Shown piece by piece: positions 1 to 8,871 of a stretch of DNA of 64,000 nucleotides. The notes beneath the pieces are model-generated. The model did not search any database, had not been told where the DNA came from, and was given only the letters and a program-made list of their open reading frames with translations. Source of the stretch: JADLCB01 sp964398315 (lineage in GTDB: Bacteria > Planctomycetota > Phycisphaerae > Tepidisphaerales > Tepidisphaeraceae). The position numbers and the translations under genes were made by a program. The first letter of the stretch is position 1. Each line of letters begins with the position of its first letter. The stretch is taken from the NCBI GenBank assembly GCA_964398315.1, contig CAYNMV010000014.1:9202-73201 (forward strand), read 5' to 3'.

Positions 1-69
1 TTGAAATGGGGAGTATTTTCCAGATGTTCTGGGGTGCTTTCCAACGCGGAACTTGAAAGGCGGACTCTG

Positions 70-2457
70 ATGTTGACCCGTTCCCGCATTCCGGCGATGT
101 CGATCCGGCGCGCATGCATCGAATCTCTGGAGCAGCGAAAACTGCTCTCCGTAGCGATTCCAAGCGGCTACGCGCAGATCGGAGAGGCGATCACGGTCGA
201 TGCTACCAGTTCCGCAGTTGTGAGTAGTGGTCTGCAACTGGAATCCGGCATTCAGTATTTCATCAAGGCGTCGGGCATCCACCAGTTAGCGCTGAACCCC
301 ACAAGGCAAGCTGACGCCCAGTTTTATGAAAAGAATCCCGGCGACTGGGCACGCGGCAGCAAACCTCATCTGCGCGTCACCGGTGTGTCCAGTTGGGGTA
401 GCACACGAGATACCGAGGGCGAGTACGGCGCTTATGTCACCGGCAATAGCGCCCAACTCACCGCGTGGGTGAATGACAGCTACTATGGTGACAACGCGGG
501 GTCGCTGCAACTGCAAGTCTTCCAAAAGGTGATCTTGGATAGCCTCACGGTGTCCGACCCCGCCCATGTCGAAAACGCCGTGACCGACAGCGGCACGCTC
601 TACGTCGAGGAAGGCGGCGATCACACCGCGACGATCGCCATCACCGGCCTCGTCACGCCCGGCGCCGGAGCGGACAAGGCCCTGTGGCGCATCGATGAGC
701 CGTATGCGTACCAGTCGCAGGGCAATTTCGCGTCCGATTCGAACAACGTCACGCTGACGGTCGTGGACGGCAATCGCGTCTGGAACGTCAAGGCCGGCGT
801 GGACAACAACGGCAACGGCAACCTCGACGCGAGCGAGGTCACAAAAACGGTAGGCGTCACCGTCGTGGACGTGGAAAGCCTTACCGTGACCGATCTGGCA
901 GACAACTACAGCATAACGAATCCGCCCGGAGCCGAAATGTACGTCGCCGAGGCGGCCGTCGGCACACCCGGCGCGGGATCGGTGAAGATCAAGATCGAGG
1001 CCGAGTACCTGCCGACCGGCCCGGGGGCCGGCTCGCACATCCTGTGGGACGTCCTTGGCGGCACGATTTCGGGTACAACCCCGGGCAACTTTGGGGGCAC
1101 CGCCGCCCCGGAAGTGACTCTCACGCCCGGCACTGGCAACCGCGCTTACGACGTCAAGATCGGGTTTGACAATAATGCCGACGGATCGCTTCAATTGGCC
1201 GAGATCGATCACATAATTACGGTGAGGGTCTTGAAGTTGGACTGGAAAATCGTCTCCAAGAACACCGACGGCAGCGATGTCACCGATGCGATGGAGTTGG
1301 ACAGCATCAAATACAACTTCAAAGTCGATGGTCTGCCATCGGGTGGAACAAACCTGACGTACCATGTCCAGAAACCCGACGGCTCGTATGAGACAAGCAA
1401 CGGGTATTATCCAGTGCCGACGCACGACATGTACTTCATTCCCCCCAACGTGTTGGACGGCGATACCGACCATAAGTATGCGTTCGAGACGTACTACACG
1501 ATCCCGGCTCCGTATGGCAGCCGCACGTTCACGTCACCGAAGATAAACATCGATATCTTCGAACTATGGATCAAGAGTTTCCGGGATGACGCGACTGGCA
1601 AGGAGTGGAAGGTTTCAATCGGCGACGCGATTTCCTACGAGGCGATCTCTGGCAGCAAGGCCACCGATTGGAGTTGGGACATGGAAGACGGCGTGCCTGA
1701 CGCGTGGAACCCCACCGGTGGGAACGCGAAGTCGGGCAGTTCGATGGTCATCCCGTTCAGCGATGAAGAGCGGGCGAGCAACTCCTGGTTTGGCGACGCC
1801 TACGGCACCGTGACCGTCAAATGCACGAGCGGACTTGGCCGCTCGCACACGCTGCACTCGACCGACATGACGGGCGCGCCCAAGGCCAAAGTCTTCTTCG
1901 ATCCGAACAAGGCCGTCGACGGCAACGCGCCGGCCGCCGGCAAGCCTCCGGCGTGGTTCGTGTTTTGGAACCAGACGGGTGCCGGCAACTCCGACGTGAG
2001 CTACGATCATTCGATCGCTGCTGGAACCTTCGGTGTCACGAGCTTTGGTTACAACGCCACAACCGGCGTCGTCGTATCGGTGTCGAAGCCGAAAATTGGC
2101 GCGGCCGCCAGTGGATCGTCAACCGTTGGCTTGACGAGCACGACCATCACGGGCATCGACACGTTTTTCATGACCGTCCGCCATGAAATGCTGCACTACG
2201 ATGAGTTGAGTGCGAGCATCGGTGCGGCAAACGCGGACGGGGATTACATCGCCGCGAGCTTGGAAGGAGATAAGAACGGGAACGGCATCATCGACGGCGG
2301 CGAGACCGACCCCGCCCTCTACTCGACGCACGGCACCACACCCAGCGGCCCGAGCGACGCCGAGTGGCGGGCCTACTGGATGGAGGGCAACGTCTGGAAC
2401 GCCGACATCGGCTCGTTCGACTCCGTCGATTGGTCGAAGGGAGGCAAACAATGGTAG
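70..2457 (+). CDS. Large exported protein with planctomycete N-terminal motif and HExxH site
   Basis: I cannot name this 795-residue protein. The start at 70 is chosen because AAAGGCGG lies just upstream and because LEQRKLLS, the N-terminal motif of giant planctomycete surface proteins, then falls near residue 20. The open frame continues to base 1, so a longer N-terminus is possible. The middle looks like repeated beta-sandwich domains, two of which end in EF-hand-like calcium loops (DNNGNGNLDASE and DNNADGSLQLAE). Near the end lies HEMLH (about residues 705-709), the HExxH pattern of zinc metallopeptidases, followed by a third loop, DKNGNGIIDGGETD. A calcium-dependent secreted zincin is an inference; the third zinc ligand is not obvious. 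The stop overlaps the next start (ATGGTAG), so the two genes are coupled. Confidence 0.75.
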   Translation: MLTRSRIPAMSIRRACIESLEQRKLLSVAIPSGYAQIGEAITVDATSSAVVSSGLQLESGIQYFIKASGIHQLALNPTRQADAQFYEKNPGDWARGSKPHLRVTGVSSWGSTRDTEGEYGAYVTGNSAQLTAWVNDSYYGDNAGSLQLQVFQKVILDSLTVSDPAHVENAVTDSGTLYVEEGGDHTATIAITGLVTPGAGADKALWRIDEPYAYQSQGNFASDSNNVTLTVVDGNRVWNVKAGVDNNGNGNLDASEVTKTVGVTVVDVESLTVTDLADNYSITNPPGAEMYVAEAAVGTPGAGSVKIKIEAEYLPTGPGAGSHILWDVLGGTISGTTPGNFGGTAAPEVTLTPGTGNRAYDVKIGFDNNADGSLQLAEIDHIITVRVLKLDWKIVSKNTDGSDVTDAMELDSIKYNFKVDGLPSGGTNLTYHVQKPDGSYETSNGYYPVPTHDMYFIPPNVLDGDTDHKYAFETYYTIPAPYGSRTFTSPKINIDIFELWIKSFRDDATGKEWKVSIGDAISYEAISGSKATDWSWDMEDGVPDAWNPTGGNAKSGSSMVIPFSDEERASNSWFGDAYGTVTVKCTSGLGRSHTLHSTDMTGAPKAKVFFDPNKAVDGNAPAAGKPPAWFVFWNQTGAGNSDVSYDHSIAAGTFGVTSFGYNATTGVVVSVSKPKIGAAASGSSTVGLTSTTITGIDTFFMTVRHEMLHYDELSASIGAANADGDYIAASLEGDKNGNGIIDGGETDPALYSTHGTTPSGPSDAEWRAYWMEGNVWNADIGSFDSVDWSKGGKQW

Positions 2458-2888
2458 CGCGTCCGCGCTCGTCTCCGACGAATTGGCGGTTGGCTCCCCT
2501 CCTGCTGACCGTCTGCTCCGGCGTGTTCGGGTGCGGTTCCGATGGTTGTGACGGGCCTCCGTCACCGGCTCGGGGTCCGACCTCTAAAACGGCGACGACG
2601 ATGAACACGGCCGACCCTCCTCGCGAAGGAAACCACGCCGGCAAACGCGCGCCGGCCGAGGTGGTCGATCGCGCCAAGCAATGTATGACCGACGCCGGCA
2701 TCGTCGGAATCGAACCGGAGCCGGCATTCGCCGTGGACGCCGGAACGACTTGGCAATTGTTCTTCAAATTTAAAGAACGGATGGAGCAGCGGGATGGTAC
2801 CGTCGTCGCCGTCAAGCAGTTGCCGGAATTCGCCCGAGTGGACGTGCGAAAGGACGACTTGACCGCCTCGGTCGTTCCCACGCGATAG
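2451..2888 (+). CDS. Putative lipoprotein, unknown function
   Basis: A 145-residue protein that starts inside the stop region of the preceding gene, with GGGAGG just ahead of the ATG. The N-terminus has basic residues, a hydrophobic stretch (LAPLLLTVCSGVFG) and a cysteine in a lipobox-like context (GVFGC), so lipid anchoring after signal peptidase II cleavage is likely. The mature part is about 115 residues, hydrophilic, and matches no family I recognise; the C-terminal half (KFKERMEQRDGTVVAVKQL) could form a small alpha/beta fold. The coupling to the large exported HExxH protein suggests a shared role at the envelope, but nothing more specific can be read. Confidence 0.7.
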   Translation: MVARPRSSPTNWRLAPLLLTVCSGVFGCGSDGCDGPPSPARGPTSKTATTMNTADPPREGNHAGKRAPAEVVDRAKQCMTDAGIVGIEPEPAFAVDAGTTWQLFFKFKERMEQRDGTVVAVKQLPEFARVDVRKDDLTASVVPTR

Positions 2889-2925
2889 GCCGGGGTTCCG
2901 TGATCGCGCGTACACGGGGACAGTC

Positions 2926-3468
2926 ATGGCAACGGTGGCGGACGAAAACGGCGGTGGCGTCGCAGACCAACGGTCCGTTGGGCGGACGCGTCGCCTCGTT
3001 GCCCCGTTGGCGATCGTCGCGTGCATCGTCGCAACGGTCGCGGCGGCGGGCGTATGGTATCGCAGCCAGACCGTCGCGGACATGATCGCCGTTCCGGTCG
3101 GCCGCGCGTGTGCGCTGAAGCTGACCGTCGCCGACGGGGGCGTGCGGATCGCGGTCGGCCTCGCCCCAATCGATCGGCCCGAATGGATCGTGCTGCGCGG
3201 CGCGGCGGTCCACTACCCGTTCGTCCGCATCCCCGAGGATCGGCTGCGGCGCGCGTCGGGCATCGACTGCCAATGGCTGACCAACCCGGGCTTCGCGTCC
3301 GAGGCCGCCGTCGTGTTCCCGGTCTTGTTCGTCGTCGTCGCCCCCGCGATGGCGGCCGCCTACGTCGCATGGCGCCGCTTACGCCACCCCTCGTCTACGC
3401 TCGGATTTCCCTTGCACGCCAACGGCAACGGTACGGACCAGCAAGACCGAACTGCACCAGTGCCATGA
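2926..3468 (+). CDS. Two-helix membrane protein, unknown
   Basis: A 180-residue protein with a hydrophobic segment near residues 25-47 and a second near 125-150, separated by about 80 residues that would face the periplasm. The arrangement WYRS shortly after helix 1, a short beta-rich domain, then a second helix followed by arginines resembles a recurrent planctomycete family that usually ends in a CPxCGYDLR zinc ribbon. Here the tail after the second helix (RRLRHPSS onward) has no cysteine ribbon, so the match is to architecture only. It follows the lipoprotein by 37 bases and is probably in the same transcript. Valine is mostly GTC, unlike most genes further right. Confidence 0.65.
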   Translation: MATVADENGGGVADQRSVGRTRRLVAPLAIVACIVATVAAAGVWYRSQTVADMIAVPVGRACALKLTVADGGVRIAVGLAPIDRPEWIVLRGAAVHYPFVRIPEDRLRRASGIDCQWLTNPGFASEAAVVFPVLFVVVAPAMAAAYVAWRRLRHPSSTLGFPLHANGNGTDQQDRTAPVP

Positions 3469-3939
3469 CTGGAACGCGAAAAAATCGCGGAGTTGTGCCG
3501 TGAACGAACTCAAGCCGTTGTCGCCCGTTGCAGTTTCCCTGACCCTGCTGATTGCCTGGCTCGTTGCGATGACTCAAGGCTCAGGATAGCAGGTGCTCGA
3601 TTTGGACAGAGCCACGAAGGAAAAGTTCTAACGGCGTCCCCTTCTCTCCGTTCAGATGGCCCGTCATGGACGTAACATCCGTGCCGGGCTTCTTTTATGC
3701 CTGTACAGAAGCAGCCCTGGCGCCGGGTTGGGCGGATGGGGCGAAGAAACGGCTGCGGGCCTGGTGATTGTCGAACGCCGGGAAATCCCTATCGTATTAC
3801 TCCTGATGCCTTTCCCTGCCTTTTCGCTTCCGCGTCCGCCCGGTGGCTGCACGCCGCCTTGACCGTCCTCGGCTGGCCGTTCCTGCCTGCCGATACCCTG
3901 CTGTTCACCCAATCCAATCGCGATCCCGCATCACCCGCC
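3469..3939 (+). other. Intergenic stretch before prfC
   Basis: About 470 bases between the two-helix protein and prfC. Apart from one possible 29-residue peptide (3500-3589) I see no convincing gene, RNA or strong hairpin. Longer open frames here lack ribosome binding sites and family resemblance. The change in codon style between left and right falls in this stretch. Confidence 0.5.
3500..3589 (+). CDS. Possible 29-residue membrane peptide
   Basis: A GTG-started short frame of 29 codons: a polar N-terminus (MNELKPLSP), one hydrophobic stretch (VAVSLTLLIAWLVAM) and the end TQGSG. GGAG sits 7 bases before the GTG, an ideal spacing. The hydrophobic stretch is just long enough for one membrane helix. 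No family is recognised. The frame is short enough to arise by chance, so the ribosome site and the helix are the only support. Confidence 0.35.
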   Translation: MNELKPLSPVAVSLTLLIAWLVAMTQGSG

Positions 3940-5571
3940 ATGACATCCATAACGGACGAAATCGCTCGTCGGCGCACGTTTGCCATTATCTCGCATCCTG
4001 ACGCCGGCAAGACCACACTGACCGAGAAATTCCTGCTCTATGGTGGCGCGCTGCACCTGGCCGGATCGGTCACGGCCCGCAAGAACCAGCGCGCTGCCAC
4101 GAGCGACTGGATGGAACTGGAGCGCAAACGCGGTATCTCGGTCAGCTCGACCGTGCTCCAGTTTGACTACGATGACTATTGCGTGAACTTGCTCGACACG
4201 CCCGGCCACAGGGATTTTTCCGAGGACACCTATCGCGTGCTCACTGCGGTCGATGCCGTGGTGATGGTGATCGATGCCGGCAAGGGGATCGAGGCCCAGA
4301 CCCGCAAGCTGTTCGAGATCTGCCGCCGGCGGGGCGTGCCCATCTTCACCTTCATGAACAAGCTGGATCGGCCCACGCGCGATCCCCTGGAACTGCTCGA
4401 TGAACTGGAGGCGGTGCTGGGGATCAGGGCGTTTCCGGTCAACTGGCCGCTGGGCACGGGCAATGACTTCAAGGGCGTCTTCGACCGCCTCGAGAAGCAG
4501 GTTCACCTGTTCGAGCGCACCGCCGGCGGGGCATACCGCGCGCCCGAGTCGGTGCATGACCTGTCGGCCCCAATCGTGGCCGGTGCCCTGAGCGAGGAGG
4601 CTTTCGCCACCGCGGTGGAGCAACTGGAGATGGTCGATATTGCCGGCGCGGTGTTTGACCACCAGGCGGTGCTGGCCGGCGAACTCACTCCCGTGTTCTT
4701 CGGCAGTGCGATCAACAATTTCGGCGTGCAGATGCTGCTGGATGGGTTCCTCAAGTACTCCACCATCCCGCGGCCGCGCAGCGCCAATGGCCGGGTGATC
4801 GACCCGGCCGCCAGCAGTTTTTCCGGCTTTGTGTTCAAGATCCAGGCCAACATGGATCCGCGCCACCGCGACCGCCTCGCGTTCGTGCGCATCTGCGCTG
4901 GCAAGTTCACCCGCGACATGAGCGTTATCCACGCCCAGAGCGGCAAGCGCGTGCGCCTCTCCAGTTCACACAAGCTCTTCGGCCAGGATCGCGAAACCGT
5001 CGATGAAGCCTATCCCGGCGATGTGATCGGCATCATCGGCCATGAGCAGTTCGCCATCGGCGACACGCTTACCGAGGACCGCGCGATCGTCTACAACGAG
5101 ATCCCGCGCTTCGCCGCCGAGTGCTTTGCTTACCTCCATGCGATGACAACCTCGCAGATGAAACGCTTCCGCGAGGGGCTGGATCAGCTCCTCCAGGAGG
5201 GGGTGATCCAGGTGTTGCAGGTGGATGGTTCAGTGCGGCGGGAGCCGCTGCTGGCGGCGGTGGGGCCGTTGCAGTTTGATGTGGTGCAGTACCGCCTCAA
5301 GAGCGAGTACGGCGCGGATTCGCGCCTGGAGCCGGCCGCATGGCAGATCATGCGCTGGGTTGCGCCGGACTGCCCGCTGGAGCAGGTCAAGTCAGCGCTG
5401 CCGGGCGGCTGCGTGCTGGCGTTCGACAGCCGTAACCTGCCGGTGCTGCTGTTTGGCGACACCTACAGCCTGAATTACTTCACCCGGCGCTATCCCGAGC
5501 TGCGCCTGTCGGATGTGCCGTTTGATGCATCTGCCGGGGTCGATGGTACACTGGCCGCTGCGGCGGGGTAG
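3940..5571 (+). CDS. prfC: Peptide chain release factor 3 (RF3)
   Basis: RF3 is a translational GTPase that removes RF1/RF2 from the ribosome after peptide release. The 543 residues match the usual family length of about 530. The G-domain motifs are intact: HPDAGKTT (19-26, P-loop), DTPGH (86-90, G3) and NKLD (G4), with ERKRGISVSS as switch I, typical of RF3 rather than EF-G or TetM proteins. The open frame extends 81 codons upstream, but MTSITDEIARRR is the normal RF3 N-terminus, so the start is set at 3940. There is no clear Shine-Dalgarno site. The next gene (GH36) follows after about 100 bases and is unrelated in function. Confidence 0.95.
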   Translation: MTSITDEIARRRTFAIISHPDAGKTTLTEKFLLYGGALHLAGSVTARKNQRAATSDWMELERKRGISVSSTVLQFDYDDYCVNLLDTPGHRDFSEDTYRVLTAVDAVVMVIDAGKGIEAQTRKLFEICRRRGVPIFTFMNKLDRPTRDPLELLDELEAVLGIRAFPVNWPLGTGNDFKGVFDRLEKQVHLFERTAGGAYRAPESVHDLSAPIVAGALSEEAFATAVEQLEMVDIAGAVFDHQAVLAGELTPVFFGSAINNFGVQMLLDGFLKYSTIPRPRSANGRVIDPAASSFSGFVFKIQANMDPRHRDRLAFVRICAGKFTRDMSVIHAQSGKRVRLSSSHKLFGQDRETVDEAYPGDVIGIIGHEQFAIGDTLTEDRAIVYNEIPRFAAECFAYLHAMTTSQMKRFREGLDQLLQEGVIQVLQVDGSVRREPLLAAVGPLQFDVVQYRLKSEYGADSRLEPAAWQIMRWVAPDCPLEQVKSALPGGCVLAFDSRNLPVLLFGDTYSLNYFTRRYPELRLSDVPFDASAGVDGTLAAAAG

Positions 5572-5676
5572 GGTCGGCGACTGCCGCCGCTGGTTGGGAG
5601 ACACCACCGGCACCGGATCTTTTGCACAGGATACCGGATGCCAGCGCCGCTCCAGTGATCCGCCCCCGGGCCAGCC

Positions 5677-7857
5677 ATGATCACAACAATCCACTCCAGC
5701 TTCACCTTCGGCGATACCATCGCGCGCTACGTTCACGAGATTGACACGGGGCGGATCGGCCTGGAGCTGTTTCCCGCCGCGCTGGCCGAGCGCCTCGCCA
5801 CCCGGCGCGACGGGATCGGCCATGAACCGTTCATCGCCGCTATGCCCGGTGCGGGCAATCCGCCGGCCTGGCGGGTGGATCCGCTGGCGCACGTGAAGAT
5901 CGTTGGCGATGCCTACCCCGGCGGCTTCGCCCAGGGGCGCACCATGCGCTGTTCCGGCAGCATTGATCGCTTCCGATTTGCCGATCAGCGTACCGAAACC
6001 GATGCCGGCCGTACCGTAATCATCACTACCCTGGCCGCCGACGATGGCTGCCGCATCGAGCACCGCCTTGCCTGGCATGCCGGCGACAACGCCGCCGAGG
6101 TGATGACAACCTTTATCAACGGCTCAGCCCACCCTGTCACGCTGGAGCTGCTTACCAGCTTCAGCCTCGGCGGGATCACGCCTTTTGCGGCCGACGATGC
6201 CATCGGACGCCTGCGCATCCACCGCTTCCGCTCCGCCTGGAGCGCGGAAGGACGCCTGGACACGCAGGGCGTCGAACAGCTCCACCTGGAACGAAGCTGG
6301 AGCGGGGCGGGGCTGTTCAGCGAGCGCTTCGGGCAGATCGGCACCATGCCGGTGCGCGGCTGGTTCCCGTTCGTGGCCGCCGAGGACACCCTCGCTGGTG
6401 TCACCTGGGGCGCGCAACTGGCATGGGCCGGATCGTGGCAGATGGAAATCAGCCGCCAGCACGATGAGCTGTGTCTCAGCGGCGGGCTGGCCGACCGCGA
6501 ATTCGGCCACTGGACCAGGACACTTGCCCCCGGTGAATCGCTCACCACCCCGCCCGCCTTCCTCGCCTGCGCCATCGGCGGGATCGATGAAGTGTGCGAT
6601 CACCTCACCGCCCTGCAAAACCGCCCGGCGGACCGGCAGCCGGAGGTCGAGCAGGACCTGCCCATCATCTTCAACGAGTGGTGTACCACCTGGGGCGATC
6701 CACGCCATGACCGCCTCCTGGCACTGGCCGACAGCCTCCAGGGGACCGGCGTGCGTTATCTGGTGATCGATGCCGGGTGGTACAAGGGCGACCAGGGCGA
6801 CTGGAGCAACGCCCACGGCGACTGGATCCCCAGCCGCAAGCTTTTCCCAGAGGGCCTGGTGGCTGCTGCTGCCGCCATCCGCCAGCGTGGGCTGATCCCC
6901 GGCCTCTGGTTCGAGATGGAAACGGCGGGCGACACCTCGGCCGCGTTCCACCTGACCGATCACCTGCTCAAGCGTGATGGTCTGCCCATCACCGTCCGCA
7001 GCCGCCGGTTCTGGGATCTCAATGACCCGTTCGTCCTTGACTACCTCACCGAGCGCGTGATTGGCCTCCTGCGCGATGGGGGCTTCGGGTATCTCAAGGT
7101 GGATTACAACGAAACGGTTGGCATTGGCTGCGATGGGGCAGAGAGTCAGGGAGAGGGGCTGTGCCGGCAGGTTCTCGCCACCTACCGCTTCTTTGAGCGC
7201 ATCCGCAGCGCCCTGCCCGATCTGGTGATCGAAAACTGCTCCAGCGGCGGGCATCGTCTCGAACCGTCGATGCTCGCCCGCACCGCCATGAGCAGCTTTT
7301 CCGATGCCCATGAGCTGGTTGAGATCCCGGTGATTGCCGCCAGCCTTCAGCGCCTGCTGCTGCCGCGCCAGAGCCAGATCTGGGCCGTGCTGCATGCCAG
7401 CGATGATGAGCGCCGCCTGCACTACAGCCTCGCCAATACGTTCCTGGGCCGCATGTGCCTCAGCGGCGAGATCGACCGCCTCTCGCCGGCTCAGCGGACG
7501 ATCGTGCAGCAGGCGATCAGCACCTACCGGCAGGCCGCCCCGATTCTGCGGGCCGGCATCAGCCGCCGCTTCGGCACGCTTGGCCCCACCGCCAGTTGGC
7601 GCTGGCCCACCGGCTGGCAAGCCGTTGTTCGTACCGCCTGTGATGGGCCTGGCCGAATCCCCGACAGCCGCTCAGCGCTGGTGGTCCTGCACACCTTCGC
7701 CGATGCCTCTGGGGCTATCACCGTCCCATTGCCCGCCGGCGCATCGTGGCACATTGCGGCCACGTTCGGTACCGGTACCGTACAAGCCGACGGCGGCCAG
7801 CTCCTCTGGCAGCCCGAAGGCGACTTTTGCGCCAAGGTCGTGATACTGGAGCGCTGA
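5677..7857 (+). CDS. Alpha-galactosidase, glycoside hydrolase family 36
   Basis: The 726-residue protein has the GH36 layout: an N-terminal beta-sandwich (about 1-310), a catalytic (beta/alpha)8 barrel (about 320-640) and a C-terminal beta domain. The barrel carries YLKVDYN, whose Asp476 aligns with the family nucleophile (KxDxN), and SFSDAHE, whose Asp543 aligns with the acid/base. ENCSSGGHR between them is also characteristic. GH36 enzymes hydrolyse terminal alpha-1,6-galactosides such as raffinose or melibiose with retention of configuration. No signal peptide is visible, so action on imported oligosaccharides in the cytoplasm is likely. Some GH36 members are alpha-N-acetylgalactosaminidases, so substrate choice is inferred. 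Confidence 0.9.
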   Translation: MITTIHSSFTFGDTIARYVHEIDTGRIGLELFPAALAERLATRRDGIGHEPFIAAMPGAGNPPAWRVDPLAHVKIVGDAYPGGFAQGRTMRCSGSIDRFRFADQRTETDAGRTVIITTLAADDGCRIEHRLAWHAGDNAAEVMTTFINGSAHPVTLELLTSFSLGGITPFAADDAIGRLRIHRFRSAWSAEGRLDTQGVEQLHLERSWSGAGLFSERFGQIGTMPVRGWFPFVAAEDTLAGVTWGAQLAWAGSWQMEISRQHDELCLSGGLADREFGHWTRTLAPGESLTTPPAFLACAIGGIDEVCDHLTALQNRPADRQPEVEQDLPIIFNEWCTTWGDPRHDRLLALADSLQGTGVRYLVIDAGWYKGDQGDWSNAHGDWIPSRKLFPEGLVAAAAAIRQRGLIPGLWFEMETAGDTSAAFHLTDHLLKRDGLPITVRSRRFWDLNDPFVLDYLTERVIGLLRDGGFGYLKVDYNETVGIGCDGAESQGEGLCRQVLATYRFFERIRSALPDLVIENCSSGGHRLEPSMLARTAMSSFSDAHELVEIPVIAASLQRLLLPRQSQIWAVLHASDDERRLHYSLANTFLGRMCLSGEIDRLSPAQRTIVQQAISTYRQAAPILRAGISRRFGTLGPTASWRWPTGWQAVVRTACDGPGRIPDSRSALVVLHTFADASGAITVPLPAGASWHIAATFGTGTVQADGGQLLWQPEGDFCAKVVILER

Positions 7858-7977
7858 TGCGGTGCCGGCACCGGGTTGTCTTTGCCCTCTCCCGATCTTG
7901 GGACAGGCGGCAGACAGGCCGGTGAGTGCGTGCAGGGCGATGAGTGATGGCAGGTTTTCGCGGGAATGAGGCGATCG

Positions 7978-8835
7978 ATGAAAGCGGATGTGGTCTTGTT
8001 GCCGAGCTGTCTGTCGCCAGGGCAGTTGGACGGGCGGACGGCGGTGGTGTTTGATGTGCTGCGGGCCACGACGACCATGACGGCCGCACTGGCCGCGGGT
8101 GTGACGGCCATCCACATCTTCCCCACGCTCGAGGCAGCGCAGGCGGCCCGATCTGCCACATCAACAGGCGGCGAACCGCCGCTGTTGTGCGGCGAGCGCG
8201 ACTGTCTAAAGCCCGCCGGGTTCGACCTGGGCAACAGCCCCGGTGATTTCACACGCGCAGCCCATCGCGGCCGCATCGCGCTGATGGCCACCACCAACGG
8301 CACCCGCGCCATTCTCGCGGCGATGGGGGCCGACAAACATACGGGCGGACAAAATGACGGGGTGACCAGAAAAATGGATGGTCTCCCGGTGTCTGGCTCT
8401 CCGGGCCTCCCCCTCAGTTCCCCGGCAGGTCCAGCTCATCACGCGGAACGGGCCGAGGCGGTATTCGTGGCAGCGCTGGTGAATGCCGATGCGGCGGCGG
8501 GAGCGGTGGCGGCGGAGCAGCGCGATGTGATCCTGCTGTGCGCGGGCACCGGCGGCGCGGTGGCGCTGGAGGATGTGATCGGCGCCGGGGCCGTGCTGAG
8601 CGGCCTGATCGAGCGCGGGTATGCCTTCGAAAGCGACACTGCGCTCATGGCACTGCGGCTATTTGAGCAGGCCCGCACCGATCTGCCGGATACGCTGCGG
8701 CAGACGCGCGGCGGGAAAAATGTGTTCAATGCCGGTTTAACGCGCGACATCGATTTCGCGGCCCGTTTGAACGTGCTGGAGACGGTGGGACGGGTTGAAC
8801 ATGTTTCAAACACGCCGACAGTGGTAGCGGTCTGA
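7978..8835 (+). CDS. comB: 2-phosphosulfolactate phosphatase family (ComB-like)
   Basis: ComB removes phosphate from 2-phosphosulfolactate, giving sulfolactate, in coenzyme M-type sulfonate synthesis; many bacteria without coenzyme M also carry it. Family signatures are present: VVFDVLRATTTM near the N-terminus and GERDCLKPAGFDLGNSP. The start at 7978 gives the usual MKADVVLL beginning with GAGGCG ahead; an ATG at 7966 is the alternative. Between AILAAMGADK and VFVAALVNA there is an extra low-complexity stretch of about 40 residues (bases about 8331-8450) that most family members lack; whether activity survives is unknown. The stop overlaps the promoter of the efflux gene downstream. Confidence 0.85.
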   Translation: MKADVVLLPSCLSPGQLDGRTAVVFDVLRATTTMTAALAAGVTAIHIFPTLEAAQAARSATSTGGEPPLLCGERDCLKPAGFDLGNSPGDFTRAAHRGRIALMATTNGTRAILAAMGADKHTGGQNDGVTRKMDGLPVSGSPGLPLSSPAGPAHHAERAEAVFVAALVNADAAAGAVAAEQRDVILLCAGTGGAVALEDVIGAGAVLSGLIERGYAFESDTALMALRLFEQARTDLPDTLRQTRGGKNVFNAGLTRDIDFAARLNVLETVGRVEHVSNTPTVVAV

Positions 8836-8864
8836 TTGACCGCTTTGCGGTGGGTGTCTAGCAT
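8836..8864 (+). promoter_or_regulatory. Promoter for a leaderless efflux mRNA
   Basis: TTGACC (8836-8841), a 17-base spacer and TAGCAT (8859-8864). Seven bases separate the -10 from the ATG at 8872, which puts the expected transcription start at or next to the A of the start codon. No Shine-Dalgarno sequence fits in that space. The promoter begins directly after the comB stop codon. Confidence 0.6.
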
Positions 8865-8871
8865 TCGGCGC

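Noticed and set aside
286..1473. 395-codon minus-strand frame opposite the first gene
   Set aside because: Composition is typical of an antisense shadow (many His, Arg, Val), no ribosome site, and the plus strand has the LEQRKLLS motif and domain logic.
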